Of a stretch of 64,000 bases of DNA, positions 27,766 through 37,644 are shown in pieces. Under the pieces are notes generated by a model. That model saw only the letters and a list, made by a program, of their open reading frames with translations. It searched no databases and was not told the origin of the DNA. Made by a program: the position numbers and the translations under genes. The stretch's first letter is position 1. Every line of letters starts with the position of its first letter. The DNA lies in NCBI RefSeq assembly GCF_018861865.1, contig NZ_JAHLDV010000002.1, positions 62,001 to 126,000 on the forward strand. The letters are read 5' to 3'. This DNA comes from Clostridium frigoris. Its GTDB lineage: Bacteria > Bacillota > Clostridia > Clostridiales > Clostridiaceae.

Positions 27766-28983
27766 CTAATTTTTTGGTCTAGAGAGTATACTTTCTTTAA
27801 TTTTACTTAAGGCATAGTCAAGCGCCGAATCTAAATTATTATTATTTTTTCCACCACCTTGCGCAGAAAATTCACTTCCACCACCCTTACCATCGATAAG
27901 AGTTATTGCATCCTTTAAAAGAGAATCCATTCTTACAATTTTTAAATCTTTTGAACACATGAACAATAGGTTTGCTTTATCTTGGAATTTTACCCCAAAT
28001 AAAATTATAACTTTGGGCGAGGATACTAATTTTGTTGCTAACATGGTAGCATATTTAAGGTCCGTTTTATCATAAATGAATTTAAGTATCCTAACATCAT
28101 CTATTTTTTCAGCTTCTTTTAACATGTTTTGAACTTCATATGTAGCAACCGCTGCCTTTAATGCCCTCTTTTCTGTAAGAGCCTTATTAAGTTCACTAGA
28201 AAGCTGTTCTACTTCTGATATAAGTGTATCATTATTGCAGGATAAAAGTTTAGACATTTTTTCAATGGCTTCGAATTTTAAAATATAATTAGAAACTGCT
28301 CTTTGCCCACATATAAATTCAATTCTTATGCCAGTTTTATATTTCTCAAATTTTATGACTTTAATTAATTGAACTTCAATAGTGGAATTCGGATATATAT
28401 CTTGGGATGGAAAAACATCAATATCAGCGATTTTCACAACCCTAACTTTTTCACCAGGCTTTACTGGAATCTTCTTTAGTGATGATTTTTTTAGTTCTGA
28501 GTTTGTAAACTGTAGAGTCTCTATTTTAATATTTTCATTAACTATATCGTTAGCCTTTTTTTCGCAATGTCTAATTTCAAGGGCGTCAATAGCTTTATCA
28601 AGATCAATAGTTGAAGAAGTTAAACCAAGGTGAAAACCAATAGTAGTTAGGTTAAATAAATCATAAATACATGAGGAAAGTATATGCTGACCTAAATGTT
28701 GCTTCATATAATCATATCGTAAATTAAAGTTGATCTTACATTTGACCTTATGAATTTTTAAAGGTCTCACTTCTAATACATGATATATTTTATTGTTTTC
28801 TTCGTATACACAGGTGACTAAAGATCCATCTATATGTCCTGTATCGCTCGGCTGCCCGGCACCTTTTGGGTAGAAATATGTTCTATTTAATTCTACGTGA
28901 TATTTGGTTTCTTTTTCGATTATATCTATTATTTCGGCTGTAAATTCTTTTTTATATTGGTCTTCATAGTATAACTTTTCCAA
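27766..28983 (-). CDS. AlaX-L-type alanyl-tRNA editing protein homologue with degenerate zinc site
   Basis: A 405-residue relative of the AlaRS editing and DHHA1 regions, a family that removes Ser or Gly from mischarged tRNA-Ala. HLGQH (96-100) keeps the first two zinc ligands. The second motif, normally DCxPCGGTHP, reads DVFPSQDIYP (189-198): Cys193 becomes Ser and His197 becomes Tyr. The following EKYKTGIRIEFICGQRA and the C-terminal GKGGGSEFSAQGGGKN are intact. The frame is full length, so this is not ordinary decay. Editing activity is doubtful; a different role is possible. AGGAG lies upstream of the ATG. Confidence 0.88.
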   Translation of the reverse strand: MEKLYYEDQYKKEFTAEIIDIIEKETKYHVELNRTYFYPKGAGQPSDTGHIDGSLVTCVYEENNKIYHVLEVRPLKIHKVKCKINFNLRYDYMKQHLGQHILSSCIYDLFNLTTIGFHLGLTSSTIDLDKAIDALEIRHCEKKANDIVNENIKIETLQFTNSELKKSSLKKIPVKPGEKVRVVKIADIDVFPSQDIYPNSTIEVQLIKVIKFEKYKTGIRIEFICGQRAVSNYILKFEAIEKMSKLLSCNNDTLISEVEQLSSELNKALTEKRALKAAVATYEVQNMLKEAEKIDDVRILKFIYDKTDLKYATMLATKLVSSPKVIILFGVKFQDKANLLFMCSKDLKIVRMDSLLKDAITLIDGKGGGSEFSAQGGGKNNNNLDSALDYALSKIKESILSRPKN

Positions 28984-29273
28984 ATTATAACATCTCCTTT
29001 TGTCAACTATCTAACATGGCTATGGTAATATAAAATACAAATAAGATTCACCTTGTATTTTATATTTTTCCTCATTTTAATGTATATTGTAACATAAAAA
29101 AAATATGGTATGCAAAATAACAAATAGGTTACTTAAATATTAATGTTTATTATATGCATATAGGAATATCAATTAAGAAACACTATGTTTAAAGTTAATA
29201 AGTTGATTGTATTATTAGATTAAAGCGAATTTGGATAAAATATAAAAAAATATAATTAGTTAGGTGGTATACG

Positions 29274-30491
29274 ATGAATTTACAATATGTACAAGGGGAA
29301 CCTATATTCACAAAAACAAACAAAGTACCAAAACAGTATGACTATTTAACAGAAAATATAGAAACTGATGTGATAATAGTAGGAGGTGGAGTTACCGGAA
29401 GTATTTTAGGATATTACTTTTCAAAAGCAAATATTAAAAGTGTTATACTCGAGAAAAATAGAATAGGATATTGTAGTACAGGACTGACAACATCATTACT
29501 TCAGTATGAATTAGATGATAAGTTGAATGATTTAATGGAAGCTACAACACAAATAGATGTAATAAGGTCTTATGAATTGGGAATAAAAGCTTTAAATGAG
29601 ATCGATAATATTATGAATGAATATGGGAATAGATGTGATTATAGAAAAAAAGACACATTACTATATACTTCTAAAAAATTAGAAATTAATGAGATTTATG
29701 AAGAATATAGAGTTAGAAAAGAAAATGGATTTGATGTAGAATTCATTGATGAGACTAATAATCCCTTTGGCTTTGATTTGAAAGCTGGAGTATATTCTAA
29801 CAATGGTGGAGCACAATTTGATCCATATAAGTATACTCATGAGCTTATAGATATAAGCATTAAAAAAGGAGTTAGAGTTTATGAGAACACAGAGGTTACA
29901 TCTGTAAATTACGAAAATAGTGAGGTTCTTATTGATACTACTTATGGTTATAAAGTAAAGGGAAAAATAGTTATAGTAGCTACTGGGTATAATACAGGAT
30001 TATTTAGCAAAAGAAACTTTGGAACTAAAACTACTACTTTTAATTTGGCAACAAAACCTGTTAGCGACTTTTCAGGTTGGTACAAAAGGGCACTTGTTCG
30101 TGATAATAATTTACCCTATAATTATTATAGAACTACTGAGGATAATAGAATAATTATAGGTGGGGAAGATATAAGTTTTGTACCAGATATATTTAATGAA
30201 AAGGCTGCAAAAGAAAAATATGATTTATTAGAGCAAAGGTTAAAATTTATGTTTAAGGACATTAAAAATATAGAAGCAGAATATAAATATTGTGGTGCGT
30301 TTGCATCCACAAAAGATAATTTGGGTTTTATAGGCAAAGACCCAGATAATAATAAGTTGTGGTATTGCCTGGGGTATGGTGCGAATGGAATATTATTTTC
30401 AATGCTTGGCGGAATGATGCTTAGTGATCTATATTTAGGGAAATGCAATGAAGATTTAAGGCTATTTAAAGTTGATAGATTTGATAATTAA
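29274..30491 (+). CDS. FAD-dependent oxidoreductase (DAO family)
   Basis: A 405-residue flavoprotein of the D-amino-acid oxidase/glycine oxidase superfamily. The dinucleotide-binding VIIVGGGVTGSILGYYFSKA is at about 34-53 with the ribose Glu at ILEKNRIG. The second FAD segment IVIVATGYNTG and the C-terminal FIGKDPDNNKLWYCLGYGAN follow. No Rieske [2Fe-2S] domain is attached. Substrate unknown. GTTAGGTGG precedes ATG. The 290-bp gap upstream, shared with the divergent AlaX-like gene, has no other gene. Confidence 0.88.
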   Translation: MNLQYVQGEPIFTKTNKVPKQYDYLTENIETDVIIVGGGVTGSILGYYFSKANIKSVILEKNRIGYCSTGLTTSLLQYELDDKLNDLMEATTQIDVIRSYELGIKALNEIDNIMNEYGNRCDYRKKDTLLYTSKKLEINEIYEEYRVRKENGFDVEFIDETNNPFGFDLKAGVYSNNGGAQFDPYKYTHELIDISIKKGVRVYENTEVTSVNYENSEVLIDTTYGYKVKGKIVIVATGYNTGLFSKRNFGTKTTTFNLATKPVSDFSGWYKRALVRDNNLPYNYYRTTEDNRIIIGGEDISFVPDIFNEKAAKEKYDLLEQRLKFMFKDIKNIEAEYKYCGAFASTKDNLGFIGKDPDNNKLWYCLGYGANGILFSMLGGMMLSDLYLGKCNEDLRLFKVDRFDN

Positions 30492-30496
30492 AAAAT

Positions 30497-30532
30497 GCAA
30501 GCTCATATTTGTAGTGAGCTTGTGTTTTTTTG
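30497..30532 (+). terminator. Terminator after the FAD oxidoreductase gene
   Basis: CAAGCTCA (30498-30505) pairs with TGAGCTTG (30515-30522), then a run of T. Confidence 0.88.
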
Positions 30533-30713
30533 ATTAAGAATTATATAAAAAGATAATTAACAATAAATACATGCAAAGTGGTGGATTTGAGTAATAAATC
30601 ATACAATATACCGTATAATTTTAGAGAAATATCTTATATTTAAAGGTGTCATCTACTATTATGATAATTATTAAGTATAAGGTTTATTTTAATTAAGGGG
30701 TGTGGGTAATAGT

Positions 30714-31142
30714 ATGAAGTTTGAAAAATCATGTGGGGTTGTAATTTATAGAGAGATTGGAAAGAATATAGAGTTTTTAAGCGTTAGCGCTATAAATGAC
30801 GGACATTGGGGATTTCCAAAAGGGCATGTTGAAAAAGATGAAAGTGAGCAGTTAACAGCAATAAGAGAAGTTAATGAGGAGGTTGGACTTGAGGTTATTT
30901 TAATAAATGGGTTTAAAGTGTCCGTGGAATATTTAATAAAAAATGAGAAAATAAAAGAAGATATTATAAAACATGTTGTATTTTTCTTAGCTAAGGTTGA
31001 GAATCAGTCTATTAATATTCAACTAGATGAAATAAAAGATTATAAATGGCAAAGTTATCTAAACACATATCAAACATTAACTTATAAAACGAGCAAGGAT
31101 GTTTTAAAGCGAGCGTTTGAATTTATTAATGTTTCTAAATAA
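30714..31142 (+). CDS. Nudix hydrolase (diadenosine tetraphosphatase type)
   Basis: A 142-residue hydrolase of nucleoside-diphosphate-linked compounds. The Nudix box is complete: GHVEKDESEQLTAIREVNEEVG (G-x5-E-x7-RE-V-xEE-x-G), about residues 36-57, preceded by HWGFPKG, as in bis(5'-nucleosyl)-tetraphosphatases. ATG 30714 follows AAGGGGTG; the GTG at 30702 is inside that site. Monocistronic, closed by a hairpin terminator. Substrate preference for Ap4A is inferred from the HWGFPKGH context only. Confidence 0.9.
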   Translation: MKFEKSCGVVIYREIGKNIEFLSVSAINDGHWGFPKGHVEKDESEQLTAIREVNEEVGLEVILINGFKVSVEYLIKNEKIKEDIIKHVVFFLAKVENQSINIQLDEIKDYKWQSYLNTYQTLTYKTSKDVLKRAFEFINVSK

Positions 31143-31170
31143 TTGGGTAAGGCCTAGTATTATATAAAGA

Positions 31171-31222
31171 TACTACTATAGAGTATACAAATGAAATAAG
31201 TATACTTTATAGTGGTATTTTA
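31171..31222 (+). terminator. Terminator after the Nudix gene
   Basis: TACTACTATAGAGTATAC (31171-31188) pairs with GTATACTTTATAGTGGTA (31200-31217, two G-T pairs), then TTTTAAAATTTT. Confidence 0.8.
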
Positions 31223-31316
31223 AAATTTTCATAAGTTTTTATTTTTAATCATTTTAGTGTGATGCTCTTGCATATATTTAATATTATTAAAATAATTTTA
31301 CCTAAGGAGGTATTAG

Positions 31317-33239
31317 ATGGATTTTAAAAATATAATAGAAAATGATAGAGGGAATAAGGCCAAGAGTAAATTTGAGGGAACTTTTTTAGAATATTTAGAT
31401 ATTATTAAAGCAGATCCTGATAAGGCTAAGTTATCCCATAAGAGGATGTATGACACAATAATAAAAGGTGGATATGAAACCTTAAAACCTGAAGAAAACC
31501 CAAGAATAAGAAAAATATATGGTAATGATGTTATAAAAAGGTATGAATTTTTTAAAGATGACTTTTTTGGAATTGATAAAGTATTAATGAAACTCGTTAG
31601 TTATTTTTATTCTGCATCCATGAAGGGAGAGGAATCTAGACAAGTATTGTATTTAGCAGGACCGGTAGGAGCTGGGAAGTCATCACTTGTGGAAGCTTTG
31701 AAGAACGCTTTTGAAAACACAGAACCTGTATATGTCCTAAAGGGATGCCCTATGAATGAGGAACCACTACATTTAATACCAAAACATCTACGAGGCAAAA
31801 TTGGAGAAATGCTCGATGTGAAAATTGAAGGGGATCTTTGCCCAGCATGCAAATATAAATTAATCCATGAATACAATGGAGAATATGAAAAATTTCCTGT
31901 TACAACTACATCATTTTCAATAAGATCAAGAAAAGGTATAGGTGTTGTACCTCCAGTAGATCCTAATAATCAAGATACTTCAATTTTAACAGGCTCAGTT
32001 GATATATCCAAAATGGATTTGTACTCAGAAGATGACCCAAGGGTTTTTTCTCTTAATGGAGCATTTAATGTTGGTAATAGGGGAATGGTTGAATTTATAG
32101 AAGTATTTAAAAATGATGTTGAGTATCTTCATACTATAATAACTGCAACTCAAGAAAAATCAATACCATCACCAGGAAAGGGATCTATGATTTACTTTGA
32201 TGGTATAATAATTGCCCATTCTAATGAAGCGGAGTGGAATAGATTTAAGTCTGATCATACAAATGAAGCTATTTTAGATAGAATTGTAAAGGTGGAGGTT
32301 CCTTATTGCCTTGAGCTAAATGAAGAAATTAAAATTTATGAAAAGATACTTAAGAAGAGTAATTTTAAGCCACATATAGCTCCACATACAATTGAAATTG
32401 CTGCAATGTTCGCATTGCTCTCAAGGTTTAAGCCATCCAATAAGGTAGATCCTATAACTAAGCTTAAGATATATAATGGTGAAGAAATAGTAGAAAATGG
32501 AACTACACAGAAAATAGATATTAGTGAATTAAGAGAAGAAGCAGGACTCGATGAAGGTATGCATGGAATCTCTACAAGATTTATAGTAAAGGCCATTGAT
32601 AATGCTATTTCGGATTCGGATTCAGATTGCATAAATCCGTTAAGTATTATGGAAAGCATAATTAAGTCTGTAAGGGAAATGGATATTGCTGAAGATGAGA
32701 AGAAGAAGTATATGGGCTTCATTCAGGATAGTATTAGAAAAGAATATAATAAGATTTTGGAGAAAGAAGTAACTAAGGCCTTTATTCATAGTTATAAGGA
32801 ACAAGCCGAAAGCTTGTTTGATAATTATATAGATAATGCAGAAGCGTTTGTGAATAAGTCAAAATTAAAGGATAAAGCTACTGGCGAGGAACTTCAAGCG
32901 GATGAGTCATTTATGAGGTCAATAGAAGAACAGATTGGAATATCTGAGAGTTCATCTAAGGGTTTTAGAAGTGATGTAACTTCATATATGTTTTATGTGG
33001 TTAGAAATGGTGGAAAAATTAAATATGAGTCATATGAGCCTTTAAAGGAAGCAATAGAGAAGAAACTAACAAGTTCTGTAAAAGAATTATCAAGAATTAT
33101 AACTAGGTCTAGAGTTCGGGATAAGGATCAAGATGAAAAATATAACGTAATGGTTGAGCAAATGAAGGCTAACGGTTATTGTGACCATTGTTGTGATGTA
33201 ATACTAAAATACGCAGCTAATAATTTATGGAAGGATTAG
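31317..33239 (+). CDS. prkA: PrkA family AAA+ protein (serine kinase/Lon-like)
   Basis: A 640-residue sporulation-associated AAA+ protein; B. subtilis PrkA was described first as a kinase and later as a Lon-like protease affecting sigma-K-dependent events. P-loop GPVGAGKSS is at 115-123, followed by the PrkA-specific cysteine segment [17 protein letters not shown] and the C-terminal kinase-like domain. AAGGAGG lies 5-6 bases before ATG. ATTTT (31251-31255) and CATATATT (31271-31278) 15 bp apart resemble a sigma-E promoter, weakly. First gene of prkA-yhbH-spoVR, with 4 bp to the next gene. Confidence 0.95.
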   Translation: MDFKNIIENDRGNKAKSKFEGTFLEYLDIIKADPDKAKLSHKRMYDTIIKGGYETLKPEENPRIRKIYGNDVIKRYEFFKDDFFGIDKVLMKLVSYFYSASMKGEESRQVLYLAGPVGAGKSSLVEALKNAFENTEPVYVLKGCPMNEEPLHLIPKHLRGKIGEMLDVKIEGDLCPACKYKLIHEYNGEYEKFPVTTTSFSIRSRKGIGVVPPVDPNNQDTSILTGSVDISKMDLYSEDDPRVFSLNGAFNVGNRGMVEFIEVFKNDVEYLHTIITATQEKSIPSPGKGSMIYFDGIIIAHSNEAEWNRFKSDHTNEAILDRIVKVEVPYCLELNEEIKIYEKILKKSNFKPHIAPHTIEIAAMFALLSRFKPSNKVDPITKLKIYNGEEIVENGTTQKIDISELREEAGLDEGMHGISTRFIVKAIDNAISDSDSDCINPLSIMESIIKSVREMDIAEDEKKKYMGFIQDSIRKEYNKILEKEVTKAFIHSYKEQAESLFDNYIDNAEAFVNKSKLKDKATGEELQADESFMRSIEEQIGISESSSKGFRSDVTSYMFYVVRNGGKIKYESYEPLKEAIEKKLTSSVKELSRIITRSRVRDKDQDEKYNVMVEQMKANGYCDHCCDVILKYAANNLWKD

Positions 33240-33243
33240 AATC

Positions 33244-34416
33244 ATGGCAATATTTAGAGACTATAATGTAACTCCCATAGAGCACGATAGAGCTTCAGAA
33301 GACAGAAGAAGGCATCGTCAGCTTGTTGAAAAATCTATTAAAGAGAATCTGGGAGATATATTGTCAGAAGAGAGTATTATTGGGCAAAGTAAGGATAAAA
33401 AAATTAAGATTCCAATAAAAGGATTGAAAGAATATGAATTTATTTTTGGTAAAAATAAGGGGGGAGTTGCAAGCGGTGACGGCACGGAAAAAAGAGATCA
33501 AGTCATAGGAAAAGAAAAAGCACAAGGGGAAGGAAACGGAGGAGCGAAAGCTGGGGATAAAGAAGGGGAAGATATCTATGAAACTGAGATAACACTTGAA
33601 GATGCACTAAATTATCTCTTAGAGGATTTAGAACTTCCTGAGATGGATAAGAAGAAATTTTCTGAAATTCTAACGGAGAATGGTCTAAAAAGAGCAGGGT
33701 ATCAAAAACATGGTATTAATCCACGACTTGCTAAAAAAAGAACAGTAGCCGAGAAAATTAAAAGGCAGCAGGCGAAGAATAAAGCTTTAATAGAAGAATC
33801 TAAGGGTGATGAAATTGAAAGATTGCCCTTCAAGAATGATGATTTAAGATATCATAGAGTTAAGAAAGTTTTAAAGAGAGAATCAAACGCAGTTATTTTA
33901 TGTGTGATGGATGTATCAGGATCAATGGATACTACAAAAAAATATTTAGCACGCTCATTCTTTTTTATACTATCTCAATTTATTCAATCCAAATACTCAA
34001 ATGTAGAGGTTAGTTTTATTGCACATACAACGGTTGCCAAGGAGGTAAATGAAGTTGATTTTTTTCATAAAGTTGAATCAGGGGGTACGTATATTTCTAG
34101 TGGACTAAATAAAGCTTTAGAAATAATTGATAAAAGATATAATCCTGATAATTGGAATGTGTATGTTTTTTACGTAAGTGATGGAGATAATTGGGAAGAA
34201 GACAATGAGAAAGCCATAAAGGCTGCAAAAGAAATTTGTGAGGTAAGTAATTTATTTGGTTATGCAGAGCTTATGAATAGCTATTACTCTGCTTCTATGA
34301 AAGATGTTTTTTCAAAGGGTATAACTAATGAAAACTTTCTATCAGTCGAAATAAAGCAAAAACAGGACTTATGGGAAGGGCTTAAATATATGTTAAAAAA
34401 AGATGGGGTGAGGTGA
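33244..34416 (+). CDS. yhbH: YhbH/YeaH family sporulation protein (DUF444, VWA)
   Basis: A 390-residue DUF444 protein. It has a conserved N-terminal [20 protein letters not shown] region, a Gly/Lys/Glu-rich linker (about 75-120), and a C-terminal von Willebrand A-like domain with the metal site DVSGSMD near 223-229. VWA partners typically act with AAA+ proteins, which fits its position between PrkA and SpoVR. Start ATG is 4 bp after prkA. One base separates its stop from spoVR. Confidence 0.95.
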   Translation: MAIFRDYNVTPIEHDRASEDRRRHRQLVEKSIKENLGDILSEESIIGQSKDKKIKIPIKGLKEYEFIFGKNKGGVASGDGTEKRDQVIGKEKAQGEGNGGAKAGDKEGEDIYETEITLEDALNYLLEDLELPEMDKKKFSEILTENGLKRAGYQKHGINPRLAKKRTVAEKIKRQQAKNKALIEESKGDEIERLPFKNDDLRYHRVKKVLKRESNAVILCVMDVSGSMDTTKKYLARSFFFILSQFIQSKYSNVEVSFIAHTTVAKEVNEVDFFHKVESGGTYISSGLNKALEIIDKRYNPDNWNVYVFYVSDGDNWEEDNEKAIKAAKEICEVSNLFGYAELMNSYYSASMKDVFSKGITNENFLSVEIKQKQDLWEGLKYMLKKDGVR

Positions 34417-34417
34417 T

Positions 34418-35791
34418 ATGAGCTTTGATTATACCTTAAAAGATTTAGAAGAGTGGAATGAAAAAATTGAGGGGTTAGTAAAACAAACAAAACTTAATTA
34501 CTATCCTCAAGAATTCGAAATGATTGGATATAAAGATATGTTAGCTTACGAATCCTATTTTGGGATGCCTTCAAGTTATCCTCATTGGAGCTTTGGTAAA
34601 TCATATGAAAAAAATAGTACAACATATAAATATAATTTAAGCGGGTTACCATATGAGATGGTTATAAATTCTGATCCTTGTTTAGCATATTTAATGAAGG
34701 AAAATACACTTTTATTACAGATATTAACTATAGCTCATGTTTATGGACATAATGATTTCTTTAAAAATAATAGGCTTTTTAAGGAAGGGACCAGAGCTGC
34801 ATCTACTGTTGAAATGTTTAAGTTTCATGCAGATACGGTAAGAAGTTTTATAAATGATCCAAGTATAGGATATGAAAAGGTAGAGAGAATATTGGATGCA
34901 GCTCATGCCATAAAGTTTCAGACAAATAGGGTTATTGGGGCAAAGAGAATAACTGATGAAGTTTTAAAGCAAAGAATTTTGGAGAATTATAAAAGGGACA
35001 ATAAAGTTCATAACAATTTAGATGCTTATGTAAAATTAGAATTTCCAGAGATAAATAAAATACCATTAGAACCAGAGGATGATCTTTTATATTTTATAAT
35101 AAAATATGGTGATATAGAGGAATGGGAAAAAAGTTTACTAGAAATTGTACGGAAAGAAACTTCATACTTTATTCCTCAAATAGAAACAAAAATAATGAAT
35201 GAAGGATGGGCTAGTTTTTGGCATTATAATTTAGTAAAGCAGCTTAAATTACCAGATGGACTTCATTTAGAATTTATTAAACGTCATAACGATGTTATTG
35301 CTCCAGGGCAAGGATCTATAAACCCATATTTTATAGGTTTTAAGATATTTGAAGATATTTTAAAAAGATATGGAATGGATAAAATATTTGAAGTTAGGGC
35401 GATAGAGAGAGATGAATCTTTTTTAAGAAAATATTTAACAAAGGAATTATGTGAAGAACTTAATTTATTTGAATATGCTGCAACTAATGGGAAGTATGTA
35501 GTTAAAGAAGTTGCTGATGATAATGGTTTTAAAAGCATTAGAAATACTCTAGCTAGTTCTTGTGGAGCAGGAAGTATACCAGTTATTAGAGTAGCGGAAA
35601 TGTCTCAAAAGGACAAAACACTAATACTGGAGCATGTTTATGATGGAAGGGAATTAAATTCAGCCTATGCGGAAGCTACATTAAGGTATATATATGAGTT
35701 ATGGGGTCACACTGTAACATTAAAAACAAAACGGGTAGGAAATCAGATTAGACTTATATGTGATGCTGGTAACATTATTGTGAAAATGTAA
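34418..35791 (+). CDS. spoVR: SpoVR family stage V sporulation protein
   Basis: A 457-residue SpoVR protein, needed for normal spore cortex formation in Bacillus; its biochemistry is unresolved. Family landmarks: YPQEFEMIGYKDMLAYESYF near the N-terminus, AHVYGHNDFFKNNRLF, MNEGWASFWHYNLV and LEHVYDGRELNSAYAEATLRY. The His/Glu motifs suggest a metal site. GGGGTGAGGTG precedes ATG. Last gene of the triad, homologous in order to E. coli yeaG-yeaH-ycgB. Confidence 0.96.
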   Translation: MSFDYTLKDLEEWNEKIEGLVKQTKLNYYPQEFEMIGYKDMLAYESYFGMPSSYPHWSFGKSYEKNSTTYKYNLSGLPYEMVINSDPCLAYLMKENTLLLQILTIAHVYGHNDFFKNNRLFKEGTRAASTVEMFKFHADTVRSFINDPSIGYEKVERILDAAHAIKFQTNRVIGAKRITDEVLKQRILENYKRDNKVHNNLDAYVKLEFPEINKIPLEPEDDLLYFIIKYGDIEEWEKSLLEIVRKETSYFIPQIETKIMNEGWASFWHYNLVKQLKLPDGLHLEFIKRHNDVIAPGQGSINPYFIGFKIFEDILKRYGMDKIFEVRAIERDESFLRKYLTKELCEELNLFEYAATNGKYVVKEVADDNGFKSIRNTLASSCGAGSIPVIRVAEMSQKDKTLILEHVYDGRELNSAYAEATLRYIYELWGHTVTLKTKRVGNQIRLICDAGNIIVKM

Positions 35792-35831
35792 TAGAACCCT
35801 CTGTAAAGCATAAGCTTTACAGAGGGTTCTA
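35792..35831. terminator. Bidirectional terminator between spoVR and opuAC
   Basis: Perfect 18-bp stem: TAGAACCCTCTGTAAAGC (35792-35809) with 35814-35831, 4-base loop, A/T flanks. It lies between convergent operons. Confidence 0.92.
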
Positions 35832-35842
35832 CTATTTAAAAT

Positions 35843-36736
35843 TTATTTAGCTAAATCTTCTATAGAATCAATATTCATGTACTTAGGAACAACTAGGCCT
35901 ACTTTAGCTCCTTGTAGGTTTGGTCCTAAATTTTCTACTTTATCTTTGTAGTCTGATATATATTTAGCGTGTGTTGCTGGTAACCAAGCTGAAACAATAG
36001 CGTCTGCGTCTCCACTAGCTACTGCAGCCCACATTGGTCCTGCATCTACTTGTGTAAGTTTAACTTTGTATCCCATATCTTCTAGTACTAATCCAATTAC
36101 GTTAGTAGAAGCAATTTCACTATCCCAAGCAACATAAGCAAGATTAATTGTTTTACCATCTACTTTTTTTGCGCCTTTTGTCCATTTGCTTACTTTATCT
36201 TTATTGTCAGTAATCCATTGTTTTGCAACTTCCTTTACATCTCCACCATCATTAATTTTAAGCATAACAGCTTCCATGTCTGTAGAAGTCCAAGCAAATT
36301 GATCTAATATTTTATAAGCATTAGGCTCTTTTTCTTTTACGCCTTTGTGTATAACTGTATCTATATGTTCAGCTCCACCGAAAACTCCCTTAGGGTCTTT
36401 TAGGTATTTTAAGTCATACTTACCAAACATCCAGTGAGGAGACCAACCAGTAACTATTATTGGTTCTTTATTTTTATAGGCATCTGCTAGTGCTTGTGTC
36501 ATAGCAGCACCTGAACTAGCTTGAACAGTATATTTTAATTTATAGTCTTTAACAGCTTGCTCTGCAAGTTTCATTTCGCCAGCACCAGCATCTATGCCTG
36601 TAATTTTGTAATTCATTTTCTCACCAATAGATGTATCAGCAGTCTTTGTTTCAGTCTTATTACCACAGCCGACAAATGTTAGGGCTGCAATACTCAAGGC
36701 CACCACGCTAAGTTTTTTCCAATTGTTTTTAATCAT
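35843..36736 (-). CDS. opuAC: Glycine betaine/proline ABC transporter substrate-binding lipoprotein
   Basis: Extracellular lipoprotein of 297 residues that captures glycine betaine or related osmoprotectants. Signal peptide with lipobox FVGC (Cys24) and a TETKTADT linker. OpuAC-type features include ITGIDAGAGEMKLAEQAVKD, VTGWSPHWMFGKYDLKYLKD (with the aromatic betaine cage residues) and VSAWLPATHAKY. Third gene of opuAA-opuAB-opuAC; a 65-bp gap separates it from the permease gene. Confidence 0.94.
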   Translation of the reverse strand: MIKNNWKKLSVVALSIAALTFVGCGNKTETKTADTSIGEKMNYKITGIDAGAGEMKLAEQAVKDYKLKYTVQASSGAAMTQALADAYKNKEPIIVTGWSPHWMFGKYDLKYLKDPKGVFGGAEHIDTVIHKGVKEKEPNAYKILDQFAWTSTDMEAVMLKINDGGDVKEVAKQWITDNKDKVSKWTKGAKKVDGKTINLAYVAWDSEIASTNVIGLVLEDMGYKVKLTQVDAGPMWAAVASGDADAIVSAWLPATHAKYISDYKDKVENLGPNLQGAKVGLVVPKYMNIDSIEDLAK

Positions 36737-36801
36737 ATTTTTATTTCCCCCTTTTAATTTAGATATATTAATTAAAAATAATTCTAATAGATTTTAAACC
36801 T

Positions 36802-37644
36802 TTATGAATCTTTTCTTGTATTTAGTGATTGAGTAATACGATCGAGTATCATAGCCAATATAACAATAGCAAGACCTGAAGCAAATCCTTGCCCAGCTTC
36901 ATTTCTTGTGACAGCTCTAAAAACTTCAACACCTAAGCCGTCAGCACCGATCATAGAAGCTATAACAACCATAGATAGTGATAACATAATTGTTTGGTTA
37001 ACTCCTGCCATAATTGTATTTTTTGCAAGAGGTAATTGAACTTTAAATAATTTTTGGGTAGGTGTCGCACCGAAGGCATTTGCTGCCTCTATTAGTTCTT
37101 CTGACACTTCACGAATACCAAGATTAGTTAACCTTACAACTGGAGGCATTGCAAATATAACAGAAGCAATAATTCCAGGTACCATTCCTATTCCAAAGAA
37201 AGAAACAGCAGGTATTAAATAGACAAATGCAGGCATAGTCTGCATAAAATCTAATATAGGCGTTATTACATTTTGAGCCGTTTTATTTTTCGACATCCAA
37301 ATTCCGAGAGGAATACCTATTATAATCGATATTGAACTAGCTGTTAAAATCAATGAAAGCGTAAGCATTGTGTCTTCCCAAAATCCAAGATTTTGTATTA
37401 ATAATAACCCTAATAAAGCAAATATAGCTAATCCGAATTTTTTTCTAGTTATAAATATAATTAATGCTACGATAATTAAAATAAAAACTAATGGCGGGAT
37501 AGCTATCAGTCCATCACTTATGCCAGTTACAAGTCCGTTTAATCCATCTTTAATTGGTTCAAAAAACCACTGAGCATTATCTCTAAGCCATTCTACAAGA
37601 ATATCACACCATTTAATTATTGGTATTTGTGGTATCTGTGTCAT
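36802..37644 (-). CDS. opuAB: Glycine betaine ABC transporter permease
   Basis: Membrane subunit of 280 residues with about six or seven hydrophobic segments. The binding-protein-dependent loop EELIEAANAFGATPTQKLFK and MPPVVRLTNLGIREV are typical of ProW/OpuAB. GAGGTGA lies 6 bases before ATG 37644, which sits inside the end of opuAA (32-bp overlap), implying translational coupling. Confidence 0.94.
   Translation of the reverse strand: MTQIPQIPIIKWCDILVEWLRDNAQWFFEPIKDGLNGLVTGISDGLIAIPPLVFILIIVALIIFITRKKFGLAIFALLGLLLIQNLGFWEDTMLTLSLILTASSISIIIGIPLGIWMSKNKTAQNVITPILDFMQTMPAFVYLIPAVSFFGIGMVPGIIASVIFAMPPVVRLTNLGIREVSEELIEAANAFGATPTQKLFKVQLPLAKNTIMAGVNQTIMLSLSMVVIASMIGADGLGVEVFRAVTRNEAGQGFASGLAIVILAMILDRITQSLNTRKDS

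Noticed and set aside
31317-35791. prkA-yhbH-spoVR as a new three-gene system
   Set aside because: The AAA+ protein, VWA protein and SpoVR trio is well known in spore formers and as yeaG-yeaH-ycgB in enterobacteria.
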